NCBI RefSeq assembly: GCF_014193655.1 | Contig: NZ_JACHZQ010000009.1 | Span: 124,001 to 188,000 of the forward strand | Reading direction: 5' to 3' | Source: Rhizobium sp. BK313 | Lineage (GTDB): Bacteria > Pseudomonadota > Alphaproteobacteria > Rhizobiales > Rhizobiaceae | Length of the DNA: 64,000 nt | Shown: positions 24,662-34,016 of the stretch, piece after piece | Layout of the letters: the number at the start of each line of letters is the position of its first letter | How positions within the stretch are numbered: position 1 is the stretch's first letter | The notes under the pieces: generated by a model | What the model was told of the DNA's origin: nothing | What the model saw: the letters and a program-made list of their open reading frames with translations, nothing else | The model's database searches: none | Position numbers and translations under genes: made by a program

Positions 24662-25113
24662 AGCTTGCAATCGCAGGAGACAGCGCTGGCGAAGGCCTCG
24701 CAAAAATTCTCGCCGAGCACCTCAAGGACCGCTACGACGTGCAGGAAGTGTCGCGCACGGATACCGGTCCGGACCCGTTCTACGCGAACCTTGCCGATCG
24801 CGTCGCGTCGGGCGTCCTCGACGGCACCTATGATAAGGCGATCCTCGTCTGCGGTACCGGCATCGGCGTCAGCATTTCCGCCAACAAGGTGCCCGGCATC
24901 CGCGCCGCGCTGACGCACGATACCTATTCGGCCGAACGTGCCGCACTTTCGAACAACGCCCAGATTATCACGATGGGCTCCCGCGTCATCGGACCGGAAC
25001 TTGCCAAGGCCATCGCCGACACCTTCCTCGCACACACATTCGACGAGCAGGGCCGCTCGGCAGGAAATGTCGAGGCAATCAAAGAACTCGACGCGAAATA
25101 CAACGCGCGTTGA
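24658..25113 (+). CDS. rpiB: RpiB-type isomerase of erythritol catabolism (EryI)
   Basis: A 151-residue RpiB/LacAB-family isomerase. The active-site Cys lies in AILVCGTGIGVSISANKVPG and the second-half contacts in RAALTHDTYSAERAALSNNAQIITMGSRVIG. In this pathway RpiB (EryI) converts tetrulose 4-phosphate to D-erythrose 4-phosphate, feeding the pentose phosphate pathway. The GTG start at 24658 overlaps the tpiB stop and has AAGGAG upstream. It is the last gene of the operon; a 15-pair hairpin follows the stop by 14 bases. Confidence 0.93.
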   Translation: MKLAIAGDSAGEGLAKILAEHLKDRYDVQEVSRTDTGPDPFYANLADRVASGVLDGTYDKAILVCGTGIGVSISANKVPGIRAALTHDTYSAERAALSNNAQIITMGSRVIGPELAKAIADTFLAHTFDEQGRSAGNVEAIKELDAKYNAR

Positions 25114-25127
25114 TTGGGATTGCATAG

Positions 25128-25169
25128 CATCGCCGCGTGTCGTGGCCTTCAGATCGACACGCGGCGATG
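25128..25169 (+). terminator. Strong hairpin at the end of the erythritol operon
   Basis: Perfect 15-pair stem CATCGCCGCGTGTCG/CGACACGCGGCGATG with a 12-base loop, 14 bases after rpiB. There is no T run, so it may act with Rho or as an mRNA-end protector. Confidence 0.7.
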
Positions 25170-25396
25170 ATGCCGCAATAAACCGAGAGAAATGAAGCTG
25201 CGTCACGACGCCAACCTGCAGTTGGGGATGACAGCGCCTGGCTCGTCGGCTATAAGGCCTGTGCGACTCATGAGGGAGATCAGTTAGATGAGAAATTTCG
25301 GCACCAATCAGCGCTGAACAGCGACGCCGAATGCGGACTGCTGTTCAGTCCATCCTTGTCTAACAATATGATCTCTCGTGCCCTTGGAGGGCATTC

Positions 25397-27118
25397 ATGT
25401 TTCGTCGCTTCTTTTCCTATTATGCGCGCTATAAGACCCTGTTTTTTCTGGATTTCGGCTGCGCGGTCGTCGCTGGTCTTCTCGAATTGGGCTTTCCGCT
25501 GGCGGTCAAGCTCTTTGTCGATGAACTGCTGCCAAGTCGTGAGTGGGGTCTGATCGCTGCGACCGCTGCGCTGCTGCTGATCGTCTATGCGCTGAACACC
25601 GGTCTGATGGCTGTGGTCAACTACTGGGGCCATGCGCTGGGCATCTCGATCGAATCCGACATGCGCCGCCAGGCCTTCGACCACATCCAGAAGCTCTCGT
25701 TCCGTTATTTCGACAATAACAGAACCGGGCATCTAATTACACACGTCACCAAGGATCTCGAGGAAGTGGGCGAAATCGCCCATCACGGACCCGAAGACGT
25801 CTTCATCGCCATCATGACCTTCATCGGCGCCTTCCTGCTGATGTTTTCGGTGCAGTGGAAGCTGGCGCTGATGACGACGATCATCGTGCCCTTCATGACC
25901 TGGCTTGTTAGCCGCTACGGCGCCAGGATGACATTGAACTGGCGCAGCCTGTTCACCAAGGTCGGCGACTTCAACACCCGCGTGCAGGAGAGCGTCGGCG
26001 GCATCCGTGTCGTCAAGGCCTTCGCCAACGAGGATTACGAAAGCCGGCTCTTTGCCCGCAATAACGAGGACTACAAGGCCACCAAGCTTAATGCCTATGC
26101 CTATATGACTGCGAGCATTGCGCTCAGCTATTTCAGCACGCGCCTTGTGCAGCTCGTGGTGATGGTGGCCGGAACCTGGTTCGTGGTTTCCGGCGAGCTG
26201 ACCTATGGCGGCTTCGTCAGCTTCCTGCTCCTGATCAATGTCTTCTTTCACCCGATCGACAAGATCACTTCGGTGCTCGAGATGTATCCGAAGGGCATCG
26301 CCGGCTTTAAACGCTTCCTGTCGTTGATCGACACGCAGCCCGACCTCGCGGACCGGCCGAACGCGATTGTGGTCGATCATCTCAAGGGCGATATCGTCTA
26401 CAAAAACGTCAGCTTCGGCTATTCGGATCAGGGCATGATCTTCGAAGGCCTCAACCTGCAAATCTCTGCCGGAGAGACCGTAGCCTTCGTCGGCGCTTCG
26501 GGAACAGGCAAGACGACGATCTGCTCGCTGCTGCCACGCTTCTACGACGTGACGGCCGGCAGCATCACCATCGACGGCATCGACATCCGCGATATGACGC
26601 AGGCCTCCCTACGCAGCCAGATCGGCATCGTGCAGCAGGACGTGTTTCTGTTCGGATCGACCATTCGAGAAAACATCGCCTATGGGCGGCTGGGCGCGAC
26701 CGACAAGGACATCATGGAGTCGCTGCGCCGCGCATCGCTGGACGAATTCGTCCGTTCCCTGCCGGACGGTCTCGATACGCCGACCGGCGAACGCGGCGTG
26801 AAGCTGTCAGGCGGGCAAAAGCAGCGACTGGCCATTGCGCGCATCTTCCTCAAGAACCCGCCAATCCTCATTCTCGACGAAGCAACTTCTGCGCTCGACA
26901 CAGCAACCGAGTATGCCATCCAGCAGGCGCTGGCGGACCTCTCGAAGGGCCGTACGACCCTCGTGGTGGCGCATCGGCTGACGACTATCCGCAATGCTGA
27001 TCGCATCATTGTCATGGGATCGAACGGCATCGTCGAACAGGGTACGCATGCTGAACTGCTGACCAGCGGCGGCGGTTATGCCAGGCTTCACAGCGCCCAG
27101 TTCGGAGCGTTCCCGTGA
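25397..27118 (+). CDS. ABC exporter, fused membrane and ATPase domains
   Basis: A 573-residue half-size ABC exporter that should work as a homodimer. The N-terminal membrane domain (about residues 1-320) has six spans. The ATPase domain carries Walker A GASGTGKTT, Q-loop QIGIVQQDVFLFGSTIREN, signature LSGGQKQRLAIARI, Walker B ILILDEATSALD and switch His VVAHRLTTI. Family members export lipids, drugs or peptides; substrate is unknown. The ATG at 25397 follows TGGAGGGCATTC. It has its own region of about 280 bases upstream and a hairpin terminator downstream, so it is a single-gene unit apart from the ery operon. Confidence 0.93.
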   Translation: MFRRFFSYYARYKTLFFLDFGCAVVAGLLELGFPLAVKLFVDELLPSREWGLIAATAALLLIVYALNTGLMAVVNYWGHALGISIESDMRRQAFDHIQKLSFRYFDNNRTGHLITHVTKDLEEVGEIAHHGPEDVFIAIMTFIGAFLLMFSVQWKLALMTTIIVPFMTWLVSRYGARMTLNWRSLFTKVGDFNTRVQESVGGIRVVKAFANEDYESRLFARNNEDYKATKLNAYAYMTASIALSYFSTRLVQLVVMVAGTWFVVSGELTYGGFVSFLLLINVFFHPIDKITSVLEMYPKGIAGFKRFLSLIDTQPDLADRPNAIVVDHLKGDIVYKNVSFGYSDQGMIFEGLNLQISAGETVAFVGASGTGKTTICSLLPRFYDVTAGSITIDGIDIRDMTQASLRSQIGIVQQDVFLFGSTIRENIAYGRLGATDKDIMESLRRASLDEFVRSLPDGLDTPTGERGVKLSGGQKQRLAIARIFLKNPPILILDEATSALDTATEYAIQQALADLSKGRTTLVVAHRLTTIRNADRIIVMGSNGIVEQGTHAELLTSGGGYARLHSAQFGAFP

Positions 27119-27189
27119 TACAGACGCGTATTGTCACGATCGAGCCTGGCCGTGGTCGGTGAAGCGTTTGCTGAAGTTCATGATTCAAC

Positions 27190-27212
27190 GGCGGATTCCC
27201 ACGGAATCCGCC
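27190..27212 (+). terminator. Terminator of the ABC exporter gene
   Basis: Ten-pair stem GGCGGATTCC/GGAATCCGCC with a three-base CAC loop, followed by CATTTCATTT. The remaining bases 27213-27495 show no gene or clear site. Confidence 0.75.
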
Positions 27213-27495
27213 CATTTCATTTGCAGATCCATTTCATCGCCATCGGAGAGGCTGATGCCGCCGGGGTGCGAGGATCTCAGCGCCCAATTTGCGCTTGGTT
27301 GTGAGCGCATGCCGCTTTAGTCATGCCCCTATACATTGCAAAGAGGTGTGGCGCACTGGCGGTAAAGCGGCGGACAGGATCGCAAATTGATCGGCTTCTT
27401 CTTGGCAGCGGCCGATATTGCCTCAATACGTCTACAGTCGCGCAGTTATGAGTCTGCGGCCTAGTTCGTATTCGCTCAAGCTCGTCAGTCATTGA

Positions 27496-28431
27496 ATGAA
27501 TGGGCCTGCGAGGAGCAGATTGCCGTTTGCAGCTCAGGTCGCTATGTTTACTGAAGGCACACGAACAACAAAGGAGGTTGCCTATGTCATCGCGGGACGC
27601 CTGATCCAGCAATACCAAGACTTCTGCCTTTCCAAGGGCATCAATTTTACCAGCATTGAATCCGTACGGCCGCACGACAATACCACGCTCTTCTGCAGCG
27701 CTGGCATGCAGCAGTACAAGCCCCTCTTCTCCGATCCCTCCTACATTGGAACCGTCGCAAACAGCCAGGCCTGCCTGCGCATGGGCGACCTCGATGAGAT
27801 CGGAGACGGAACGCACTTTCTCCACTTCACGATGCTCGGTCTTTTCTCCTTCAGGGAGATGACCGTTGGCGACGCCATCGATTTCTGGATTGAGTTCCTT
27901 GGAACACTCGGTCTGGTACCTGACCATGTGACAATCCATCCCGATCGCCTGGACGAATGGACTCCGCTTTATCGCGGCCGCTTGCCCGTGATTTCAGATG
28001 CAGAATGCAAATGGAGTGATGGCAGCATCAGCGGATATTGCACCGAGTTCTATAAAAATGGCATTGAGATCGGAAACATCGTCAATCCGCTCGGAACTTG
28101 TATCGACGTCGGTTTCGGTGCCGAACGCCTCGACATGATCGTCAACGGCACGCCGCCAGAGGATGCGCTTGGCACGCTGCGCGAGACTGTCGTGAAGATC
28201 GTGGAGAGTGGCTACCGAGCGGGTAACAAGGAACAAGGATACGTGCTGCGAAAGTTGCTCCGCCGCATCCATATGATGGGCGGCATGCTCGATCATCCTT
28301 ATTTTGAAGAGGAGGTCGAACGTCAGAAACGTCTGCGCGCCAAATATCTGCGTCTCAGTGAAAAACATTCCGACATGAGTCCGGAATGGTGGTTCGACAC
28401 GCACGGTATCGACCTCTCCGACATGCGGTAG
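27496..28431 (+). CDS. Stand-alone alanyl-tRNA-synthetase catalytic-core protein
   Basis: A 311-residue homologue of the AlaRS aminoacylation core only. It has the AlaRS N-terminal pattern HDNTTLFCSAGMQQYKPLFS (about 60-79), motif 2 region SQACLRMGDLDEIGDGTHF and MLGLFSFREM (90-122), motif 3 CIDVGFGAERLDMIV (202-216), and the beginning of the tRNA-recognition helices GYVLRKLLRRI (248-258). It then ends with about 50 unrelated charged residues. True AlaRS is about 880 residues and continues with tRNA-recognition, editing and C-Ala domains, all absent here. It may therefore activate or transfer an amino acid without classic tRNA charging. The start is uncertain: ATG 27496, TTG 27520 after AGGAG, or ATG 27544. 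Confidence 0.8.
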   Translation: MNGPARSRLPFAAQVAMFTEGTRTTKEVAYVIAGRLIQQYQDFCLSKGINFTSIESVRPHDNTTLFCSAGMQQYKPLFSDPSYIGTVANSQACLRMGDLDEIGDGTHFLHFTMLGLFSFREMTVGDAIDFWIEFLGTLGLVPDHVTIHPDRLDEWTPLYRGRLPVISDAECKWSDGSISGYCTEFYKNGIEIGNIVNPLGTCIDVGFGAERLDMIVNGTPPEDALGTLRETVVKIVESGYRAGNKEQGYVLRKLLRRIHMMGGMLDHPYFEEEVERQKRLRAKYLRLSEKHSDMSPEWWFDTHGIDLSDMR

Positions 28432-28544
28432 ACTGTGGACGAGTTGCAACGGACAGGGCCTCCCGATGGTGACAGCGGGAGGCGCCTTGACGTCTTGGTT
28501 TCCGTAGCCGCTCTACTATAATGATTTGGTAGGAGGATCGCATC

Positions 28545-29027
28545 ATGGCTGTCGCTTTCACAAAAGAGGAAAGTGCCGAAACGGCTGCGGAGACGCAGCT
28601 TCCCGACCGTGCTATTTCGCCTCATCCGAACTTGGTCACCGAAGACGGATGGAAGGCGCTGAACGTCGCCCTACAGGAGGCTCGCGAACAGTACGAGGCC
28701 GCAAACGCTCTCGAAGACGTGAACGAGCGGCGACGTCAAGCGGCGGTACCTTTTCGTGACCTGCGTTATTTCAATGAGCGGGTGCGGACTGCTGAGGTGA
28801 TGACAGCTCCAGCGTCAAATGAAGCTGTCGCCTTCGGCAGCACCGTCACCTTCAGCCGAGACGACGGGCGCGTGCAGACCTATCGCATAGTGGGAGAAGA
28901 CGAAGCCGAGCCTAAACATGGGACGATCTCCTACGTTTCGCCAGTCGCTCGATCTCTCATGGGGAAATCGGTCGGGGACGTAGCCGTGGTCGGCAACAAC
29001 GAGCTGGAGATTGTGTCGATCACTTGA
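28545..29027 (+). CDS. Divergent GreA/GreB-family protein
   Basis: A 160-residue protein with a short N-terminal helical arm (about residues 32-75) and a C-terminal Gre-factor domain (about 83-158: VAFGSTVTFSRDDGRVQTYR, VGEDEAEPKHGTISYVSPVA and RSLMGKSVGDVAVV). The classic acidic coiled-coil tip (GDLSENAEY) that drives RNA polymerase backtrack cleavage is not present, so it may bind RNA polymerase without cleavage activity. AGGAGG precedes the ATG at 28545 by about nine bases. It lies 113 bases after the AlaRS-like gene in the same direction. A short hairpin GGAACG/CGTTCC at 29031-29049 follows the stop. Confidence 0.85.
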   Translation: MAVAFTKEESAETAAETQLPDRAISPHPNLVTEDGWKALNVALQEAREQYEAANALEDVNERRRQAAVPFRDLRYFNERVRTAEVMTAPASNEAVAFGSTVTFSRDDGRVQTYRIVGEDEAEPKHGTISYVSPVARSLMGKSVGDVAVVGNNELEIVSIT

Positions 29028-29324
29028 GGTGGAACGGTTCTCTCGTTCCTGCGCTCCGTCGACCGCGATCGGATCGAACTGCGAGGGGATGGGAAAGCGT
29101 CAGATATTCAAAAGCCGCTTCGCCGGCGACGGCCAGTTTGTCGAGAGTGTCTCACGGGTTGGTCGGTGCCTGCGAATGGAGGCGGCGAAAGGAGCAAGAA
29201 TATGCTGGGAAGCATGACCGCATCGTCGAGCTTGGAATAAACGCAAGCTCACGCGGTGAAGGGAGGTTTCTCGAATTGTGTGAGCAAGCGGGTTTTGCCG
29301 AGCCTCAACGCCTCGCAAAGCAGC

Positions 29325-30251
29325 TCAACCTAATCCTCCACTTACATTGTTCATCTCGCCGCAAGCATGTTCGAGCCAATCCGAGAATGCACGTACCTTC
29401 TGGCGCGCATCGGCGCGGGCCGGCCATAGGGCATAGTAGCCATAACCGCTATCGATGATCCGCTCAAAAGGGGCCACCAGCTCGCCGCTCTCCAGATCCT
29501 GCTGCGAAAAGGCAAGATCGCCCATGGTCACACCATAGCCGCTGGCCGCAGCGGTCATTGCAAAATCCTGCGTGTCGAAGACCTGATGGCGAGCCGCATG
29601 GAAAGAATAGGCGCCCTCGGCCTGTAGCCAGAGCGTCCAATCGCTATGACGCGGGTTGGAATGTAGCAGGACGCAGTTTTGCAGATTCTTTACCGCCGGC
29701 GGATCACCGAGCTTCGAAAGCAGTTGTGGGGAACACATCGGCGTCAGCCGTTCGCGCAATAGCGGCAAAACATCCATACCAGGCCAATGGCCGTTGCCGT
29801 AGGTGATCAGCATGTCGATATCGCCGACCGAGAAAGTGGGGCGCAGGAACCAGGCCGTGTCGATGTTGATATTCAGATCTTCATGATGGCTGTGAAGATC
29901 CGGCAGGCGCGGAAGGAACCACTTACGCGCAAATGTCGGCGGCATGCGGATCGTGAGCGAGCGTACGGTCGTCCGCGTTGCTTCGAATGAAGTCTTCAGT
30001 GAGGCAAGAAGGGTGTCGACAATCGGGATCAGCGCCATACCGCGCTCCGTCAGCGCCACCTTACGCGTATGGCGTTCGAACAGGCTGCACCCGAAATAAT
30101 GCTCAAGCTGCTGAACCTGCCTGCTGATTGCGCTTTGGCTGAGATTGAGTTCGGCTGCCGCCGCCGTGAAGCTGCCCGTTTCCGCAACGACCGAAAAGGT
30201 CTGAAGCGTCTGCAGCGGCGGTAGCCGGTTGTGATCGAATCTCGGTTCCAT
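29325..30251 (-). CDS. LysR-family regulator (GcvA-like), probable regulator of the C-N lyase operon
   Basis: A LysR-type regulator of 308 residues with N-terminal winged helix (LQTFSVVAETGSFTAAAAEL, then SQSAISRQVQQLE) and a GcvA/AmpR-like ligand domain. The ATG at 30251 has an AAGGGAACGA site; the upstream in-frame start at 30317 would overlap the preceding gene region without a ribosome site. It is the last gene of an eight-gene minus-strand series, 77 bases after the lyase gene. A textbook T-N11-A site lies upstream of the first gene of that series at 37637-37657, so it probably controls the operon in response to the imported compound. Confidence 0.9.
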   Translation of the reverse strand: MEPRFDHNRLPPLQTLQTFSVVAETGSFTAAAAELNLSQSAISRQVQQLEHYFGCSLFERHTRKVALTERGMALIPIVDTLLASLKTSFEATRTTVRSLTIRMPPTFARKWFLPRLPDLHSHHEDLNINIDTAWFLRPTFSVGDIDMLITYGNGHWPGMDVLPLLRERLTPMCSPQLLSKLGDPPAVKNLQNCVLLHSNPRHSDWTLWLQAEGAYSFHAARHQVFDTQDFAMTAAASGYGVTMGDLAFSQQDLESGELVAPFERIIDSGYGYYALWPARADARQKVRAFSDWLEHACGEMNNVSGGLG

Positions 30252-30328
30252 TCGTTCCCTTGCCTTCACGCCGCTGATTGACGCAACAAGCATTAAAGCA
30301 TGCGGATCGGATGGCAACCGGACGCGGC

Positions 30329-31717
30329 TCAGGCGATTGCGCGGCGCACAGTCGATACGGCCTCTCTGACCCGGCGCGGCGCCGTCCCGCCTCTATGGTC
30401 GCGGCTGGCGACCGATCCTTCCACTGTCAGCACGTCAAAGACGTCTTCGCGAATGGACGGCGCAAAGGCTTGCATATCGGTGAGCGAAAGCCCCGAGAGC
30501 GTCGCCAGCGCCTTGTCGCGTGCCATGCCCACGATCGCGGCGACGGAATGGTGCGCGTCCCGGAACGGCATTCCGGTGCGGACGAGATAGTCGGCCAGAT
30601 CGGTCGCCGTCGAATAGCCCTGCTTGGCCGCCGACAGCATCTTGTCGCGCTTCACCGTAATGGTCGGGATCATCTGGGCGGTAACGCTGACGGCCGCGCG
30701 GACGGTCTCGAGGGTGTCGGTCAGCGGCGGCTTCGATTCCTGCTGGTCCTTGTTGAAGGCAAGCGGCTGGCTTTTCATGAGCGCTGCGGAAAATGCAAGA
30801 TTGCCAATGACGCGAGCCGCCTTGCCACGCACGAGTTCAGCCAGATCAGGATTGCGCTTCTGCGGCATGATGGAGGAGCCGGTGCAGAACTGGTCGCCCA
30901 CCTCGATGAAATCGAACATCGGCGTGCACCACAGGATCACCTCCTCGCTAAAGCGCGACAGATGTCCCATGATCACTGCGCCGGCGCTGCAAACATCCAC
31001 GACATAGTCGCGGTCTGAAACCGCATCGAGGGAGTTGGCAAACGACTGCGAAAAGCCAAGCTGATCGGCACTATACTCAGGATCTATGGGATAGCCCGTA
31101 CCGGCCAGCGCGGCGGCGCCAAGCGGCGAAACGTTGAGACGCTCCCGCGCGGCACCGACCCGGTCGAGATCCCGCAAAAACATTTCGGCATAGGCCATCA
31201 GGTGATGGCCGAAAGTGACGGGCTGGGCCACCTGCAAATGCGTGAAGCCGGGCATGATCGCATCGACATGCTCCTCGGCAAGATCGACGAAGGCGCCGAC
31301 CAGGGTCTTCAGATCAGCGGCCAGCAGATCCAGCTGCTCGCGTGCATAAAGGCGTATATCGGTTGCAACCTGGTCGTTGCGCGATCTCGCGGTATGCAGC
31401 TTCTTTCCAGCATCGCCGATCAGGGCGGTCAACCGGTTCTCGACATTGGTGTGAACGTCTTCAAGCTCTCTCTTCCACTCGAACGCGCCCGAACGCATTT
31501 CTTCTGCAATCTGGTCGAGCCCGGTCTGGATCTGAGCATTCTCTTGCGCCGTGATGATGCCGGCGCGGGCCAGCATATTGGCATGGACCTTGGAGCCTGC
31601 AACGTCATGCAATGCTATGCGCTTGTCCTGATCAAGGCATTCGTGGAAATTCTCGAAGTCCCTGGAAACGGCTTCCTTGAAAAGTGGGGACCATGTCGTG
31701 GCCGTCTGGTTTCTCAT
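30329..31717 (-). CDS. Argininosuccinate-lyase family C-N lyase (ArgH paralogue)
   Basis: A 462-residue member of the fumarase/aspartase superfamily, ArgH branch. These enzymes eliminate an amine from an N-substituted aspartate to give fumarate. The ArgH motifs are intact: KKLHTARSRNDQVATDIRLY, GFTHLQVAQPVTFGHHL (general acid/base His) and the catalytic-Ser loop GSSIMPQKRNPDLAE (about residues 278-292). Housekeeping ArgH normally sits elsewhere in the genome and not beside an ABC importer. Here the gene follows an MmgE/PrpD gene by 48 bases, so it may cleave another N-succinyl compound such as iminodisuccinate, EDDS or a natural relative. Ordinary argininosuccinate lyase activity cannot be excluded. 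Confidence 0.88.
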   Translation of the reverse strand: MRNQTATTWSPLFKEAVSRDFENFHECLDQDKRIALHDVAGSKVHANMLARAGIITAQENAQIQTGLDQIAEEMRSGAFEWKRELEDVHTNVENRLTALIGDAGKKLHTARSRNDQVATDIRLYAREQLDLLAADLKTLVGAFVDLAEEHVDAIMPGFTHLQVAQPVTFGHHLMAYAEMFLRDLDRVGAARERLNVSPLGAAALAGTGYPIDPEYSADQLGFSQSFANSLDAVSDRDYVVDVCSAGAVIMGHLSRFSEEVILWCTPMFDFIEVGDQFCTGSSIMPQKRNPDLAELVRGKAARVIGNLAFSAALMKSQPLAFNKDQQESKPPLTDTLETVRAAVSVTAQMIPTITVKRDKMLSAAKQGYSTATDLADYLVRTGMPFRDAHHSVAAIVGMARDKALATLSGLSLTDMQAFAPSIREDVFDVLTVEGSVASRDHRGGTAPRRVREAVSTVRRAIA

Positions 31718-31765
31718 CTCGGTCTTCCCTTTTGAAAGGACGCAGCCCGCCTCCGAGCGCGTCGT

Positions 31766-33127
31766 TTATTGAAGCAGATCAAGCAGACTGCGGGCGTCGG
31801 CCCGGCTTTCCAGATCGAGGACGAAATCACACAAGGCATTGACCCTATGGGAAGGCAGCACCATGCTGGCAAGCTCGGCATACTTGCCGATGAGCCGCTC
31901 ATCGCTCAGCGGGTTCTGCGGTCCACCCAGGGGAAATTCGACAATCAGGCGGTGCCGCTCGCGATTGTCAGTCACGATGGTGATTGCGGGCTCGTCCTCA
32001 TCCCTCATCGCCGGATCGATCCGAACAGTGATGCGATCCATCAACGAACCGATCGCCGCTGCCGACCAGGCCGCCTCTTCCAGCTCGGCAAGAAAGACCT
32101 TGCCATAACGCAGCCTGGCGGCGAGCGCATAGGGCAGGCTCATCTGCGCCTGAGCGCGGGACTCGATCGTCTTGCCACCGCACATGCCGTACTGGAAGCG
32201 ACTGATATCCACCTCGATAGCCTCAATGTCGGCAGCGTCGAGACCATGACGTTGAAGCAGCAGATCCAGCGCGTCGATCCCAGCATGCGTGCCGCGGCAG
32301 GTGGCATGCGGCTTGATGGAGCAGCGATTGAGCCGCCAGTTCATCCCGAAATCGAGTACCAGGGCTTGCGGATCTCCCCTGCCCGCGCCGAACGTTGCGA
32401 AGAAACTACCCCAGCGCTCTGCGTCGAATACGCTGTCCGGCCCCTCGAAATCCCTCTTTGCCAGATAGGCGGCCATAAGCCCGCCTTCGGCGGCGCGGCC
32501 GGCATGAAGCTTTTTGGTTGAACTGCCGTTGTGAATGAAAGCCCAGGTGCCGCCGACGAAAGAACAGGCCGTGCCAAGCGCCGAAGTCATGGCATCTGCA
32601 TCGAGATCCAGCATAGTGCCGACAGCAGCGGCTGCGCCAAATGCACCGCACGTGCCTGTGGAATGCCAACCGAGGCCGTTGTGCTCTTCGTATCCGCCGA
32701 CCGCCTCCAGCACACGACGGCCGACTTCGTAGCCAAGCAGGACGCTGCGCAAAAGCTCGCGGCCGCTGAACGGCCGATCGCAATCACCAAGTGCAGCGAG
32801 TGCGGCAGGCAGGACGACAGCGCCGGAATGATCGCAGCCGCCACTGTCATCGAGCTCGTAGGCATGAGCCGAAACACCATTGACGAGTGCGGCGGTCCTT
32901 GCGTCCGCCGAGATCGGCCGTCCCCAGATAGACGAACGCCCCATTCCGGCTTGAATGCCAAGCACCTCCAGCACGGTGCGGGTTTCGCGGGATGCTGATC
33001 CGGCAATCGCTGCGCCAAGCGTATCGAGAATGTGAAGCTTTGCCTTGTGAATGGTCTCACGGGGAAAGGCATTGAAGCTCGTTGAACATACGTGGCCGGC
33101 AAGTAGGCGTGTCAGATTATCGCTCAC
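31766..33127 (-). CDS. MmgE/PrpD-family protein
   Basis: A 453-residue member of the MmgE/PrpD family, which includes 2-methylcitrate dehydratase, cis-aconitate decarboxylase and iminodisuccinate epimerase. Features are the N-terminal HKAKLHILDTLGAAIAGSAS, the substrate-region VSAHAYELDDSGGCDHSGAV and HNGSSTKKLHAGRAAEGGLM (Lys and His expected near the active site), and MNWRLNRCSIKPHATCRGTH. The GTG at 33127 has AGGAG seven bases upstream and overlaps the preceding gene's stop by 11 bases; the longer ATG at 33217 lies inside that gene. Its position before an ArgH-type lyase suggests an epimerase or dehydratase preparing the substrate for C-N cleavage. Confidence 0.88.
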   Translation of the reverse strand: MSDNLTRLLAGHVCSTSFNAFPRETIHKAKLHILDTLGAAIAGSASRETRTVLEVLGIQAGMGRSSIWGRPISADARTAALVNGVSAHAYELDDSGGCDHSGAVVLPAALAALGDCDRPFSGRELLRSVLLGYEVGRRVLEAVGGYEEHNGLGWHSTGTCGAFGAAAAVGTMLDLDADAMTSALGTACSFVGGTWAFIHNGSSTKKLHAGRAAEGGLMAAYLAKRDFEGPDSVFDAERWGSFFATFGAGRGDPQALVLDFGMNWRLNRCSIKPHATCRGTHAGIDALDLLLQRHGLDAADIEAIEVDISRFQYGMCGGKTIESRAQAQMSLPYALAARLRYGKVFLAELEEAAWSAAAIGSLMDRITVRIDPAMRDEDEPAITIVTDNRERHRLIVEFPLGGPQNPLSDERLIGKYAELASMVLPSHRVNALCDFVLDLESRADARSLLDLLQ

Positions 33128-34016
33128 CGGCCTGCTCCTCGCCGATATAGGCTTCATAGACATTGATTGGATGATCGCCGGGTGCGGCGATGCCCTTGCG
33201 GCCATGCCAACGCGCAACCTCGGCGGCCGTTGCCAACCAAACGTCGTCGAAGCCTCGGATGTGACATAACAACTCCTCGATCAGAGCAATTCTGCCAGGT
33301 GTCCCCGTCCATTCCGGGCGGAGCTGGATCACATAGCAAAGGCCGTATTTTCGGTAGGCGTCGAACTCGGCGATCCAGTTGCCGAGCACCGCCTCGTAGG
33401 ACGGAATCCGCCCCTGGCCCTTCGGAAAGGCCGGCGTGAAGTTGAATTGAAAGTAAGGTCGGTCTTCGAGTTCGATGTGAACCGGAATTTCCACGAGCGA
33501 CGACGGATGGCTGTAAGGTACGTCATCGCCGTTCAAGGATGCAGACCAGGAATAGCCAGCCTGGAGAAGCATCCGGTCGAAGTGACGCGGCCAATTGCCT
33601 GCGGGCAGCCGAAAGCCCGAGACATCGTTCGATGCGATCGAACTCAGCGTCTCGCGGCTGCGCTGCAGGAGTTCCACGGCCGCGGTCGCCAGCATGGCAT
33701 CGTAGCGCTCGAAGGCCCAGCCGTGGCTTTCGAGCTGGTGATGCGCCGACACGACATCGCGCAGAAGCCGCTCATGCCTTTCCGCCACGAGACCGGGCAC
33801 GAACCAGCTCGTCGACATGCCGGCGGCGGCGAACGCATTACACAGGCGCTCCACACCGCGGATGGCGCCATATTGCCAGACCGAATAGCTCTTGCTGCGT
33901 CCCCGCAGATCAGGCGCCTGCGCAATTGCATCGAGGCCGTCATCGAAGATCACAGAGACGATTGCGGCGCATCTCTTGCCCTGCGGCCAGAAGCCTTCGG
34001 AAGGAGTGCTGGTCAT
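33117..34016 (-). CDS. NodB-fold (polysaccharide deacetylase-like) hydrolase 2, PuuE-type
   Basis: A 299-residue polysaccharide-deacetylase-fold protein. The first motif IVSVIFDDGLDA keeps the Asp pair, but the second reads ESHGWAFERYD, where the second metal His of the usual HxxxH is replaced, as in the PuuE-type (allantoinase, imidase) branch. The Arg-containing third motif GFRLPAGNWPRHFD is present. Such proteins hydrolyse amide, imide or ureide bonds of small molecules rather than polysaccharides. It overlaps the previous deacetylase gene by four bases (ATGA) and the MmgE/PrpD gene by 11 bases. It may act together with its paralogue, possibly as a heteromer. Confidence 0.85.
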   Translation of the reverse strand: MTSTPSEGFWPQGKRCAAIVSVIFDDGLDAIAQAPDLRGRSKSYSVWQYGAIRGVERLCNAFAAAGMSTSWFVPGLVAERHERLLRDVVSAHHQLESHGWAFERYDAMLATAAVELLQRSRETLSSIASNDVSGFRLPAGNWPRHFDRMLLQAGYSWSASLNGDDVPYSHPSSLVEIPVHIELEDRPYFQFNFTPAFPKGQGRIPSYEAVLGNWIAEFDAYRKYGLCYVIQLRPEWTGTPGRIALIEELLCHIRGFDDVWLATAAEVARWHGRKGIAAPGDHPINVYEAYIGEEQAGER

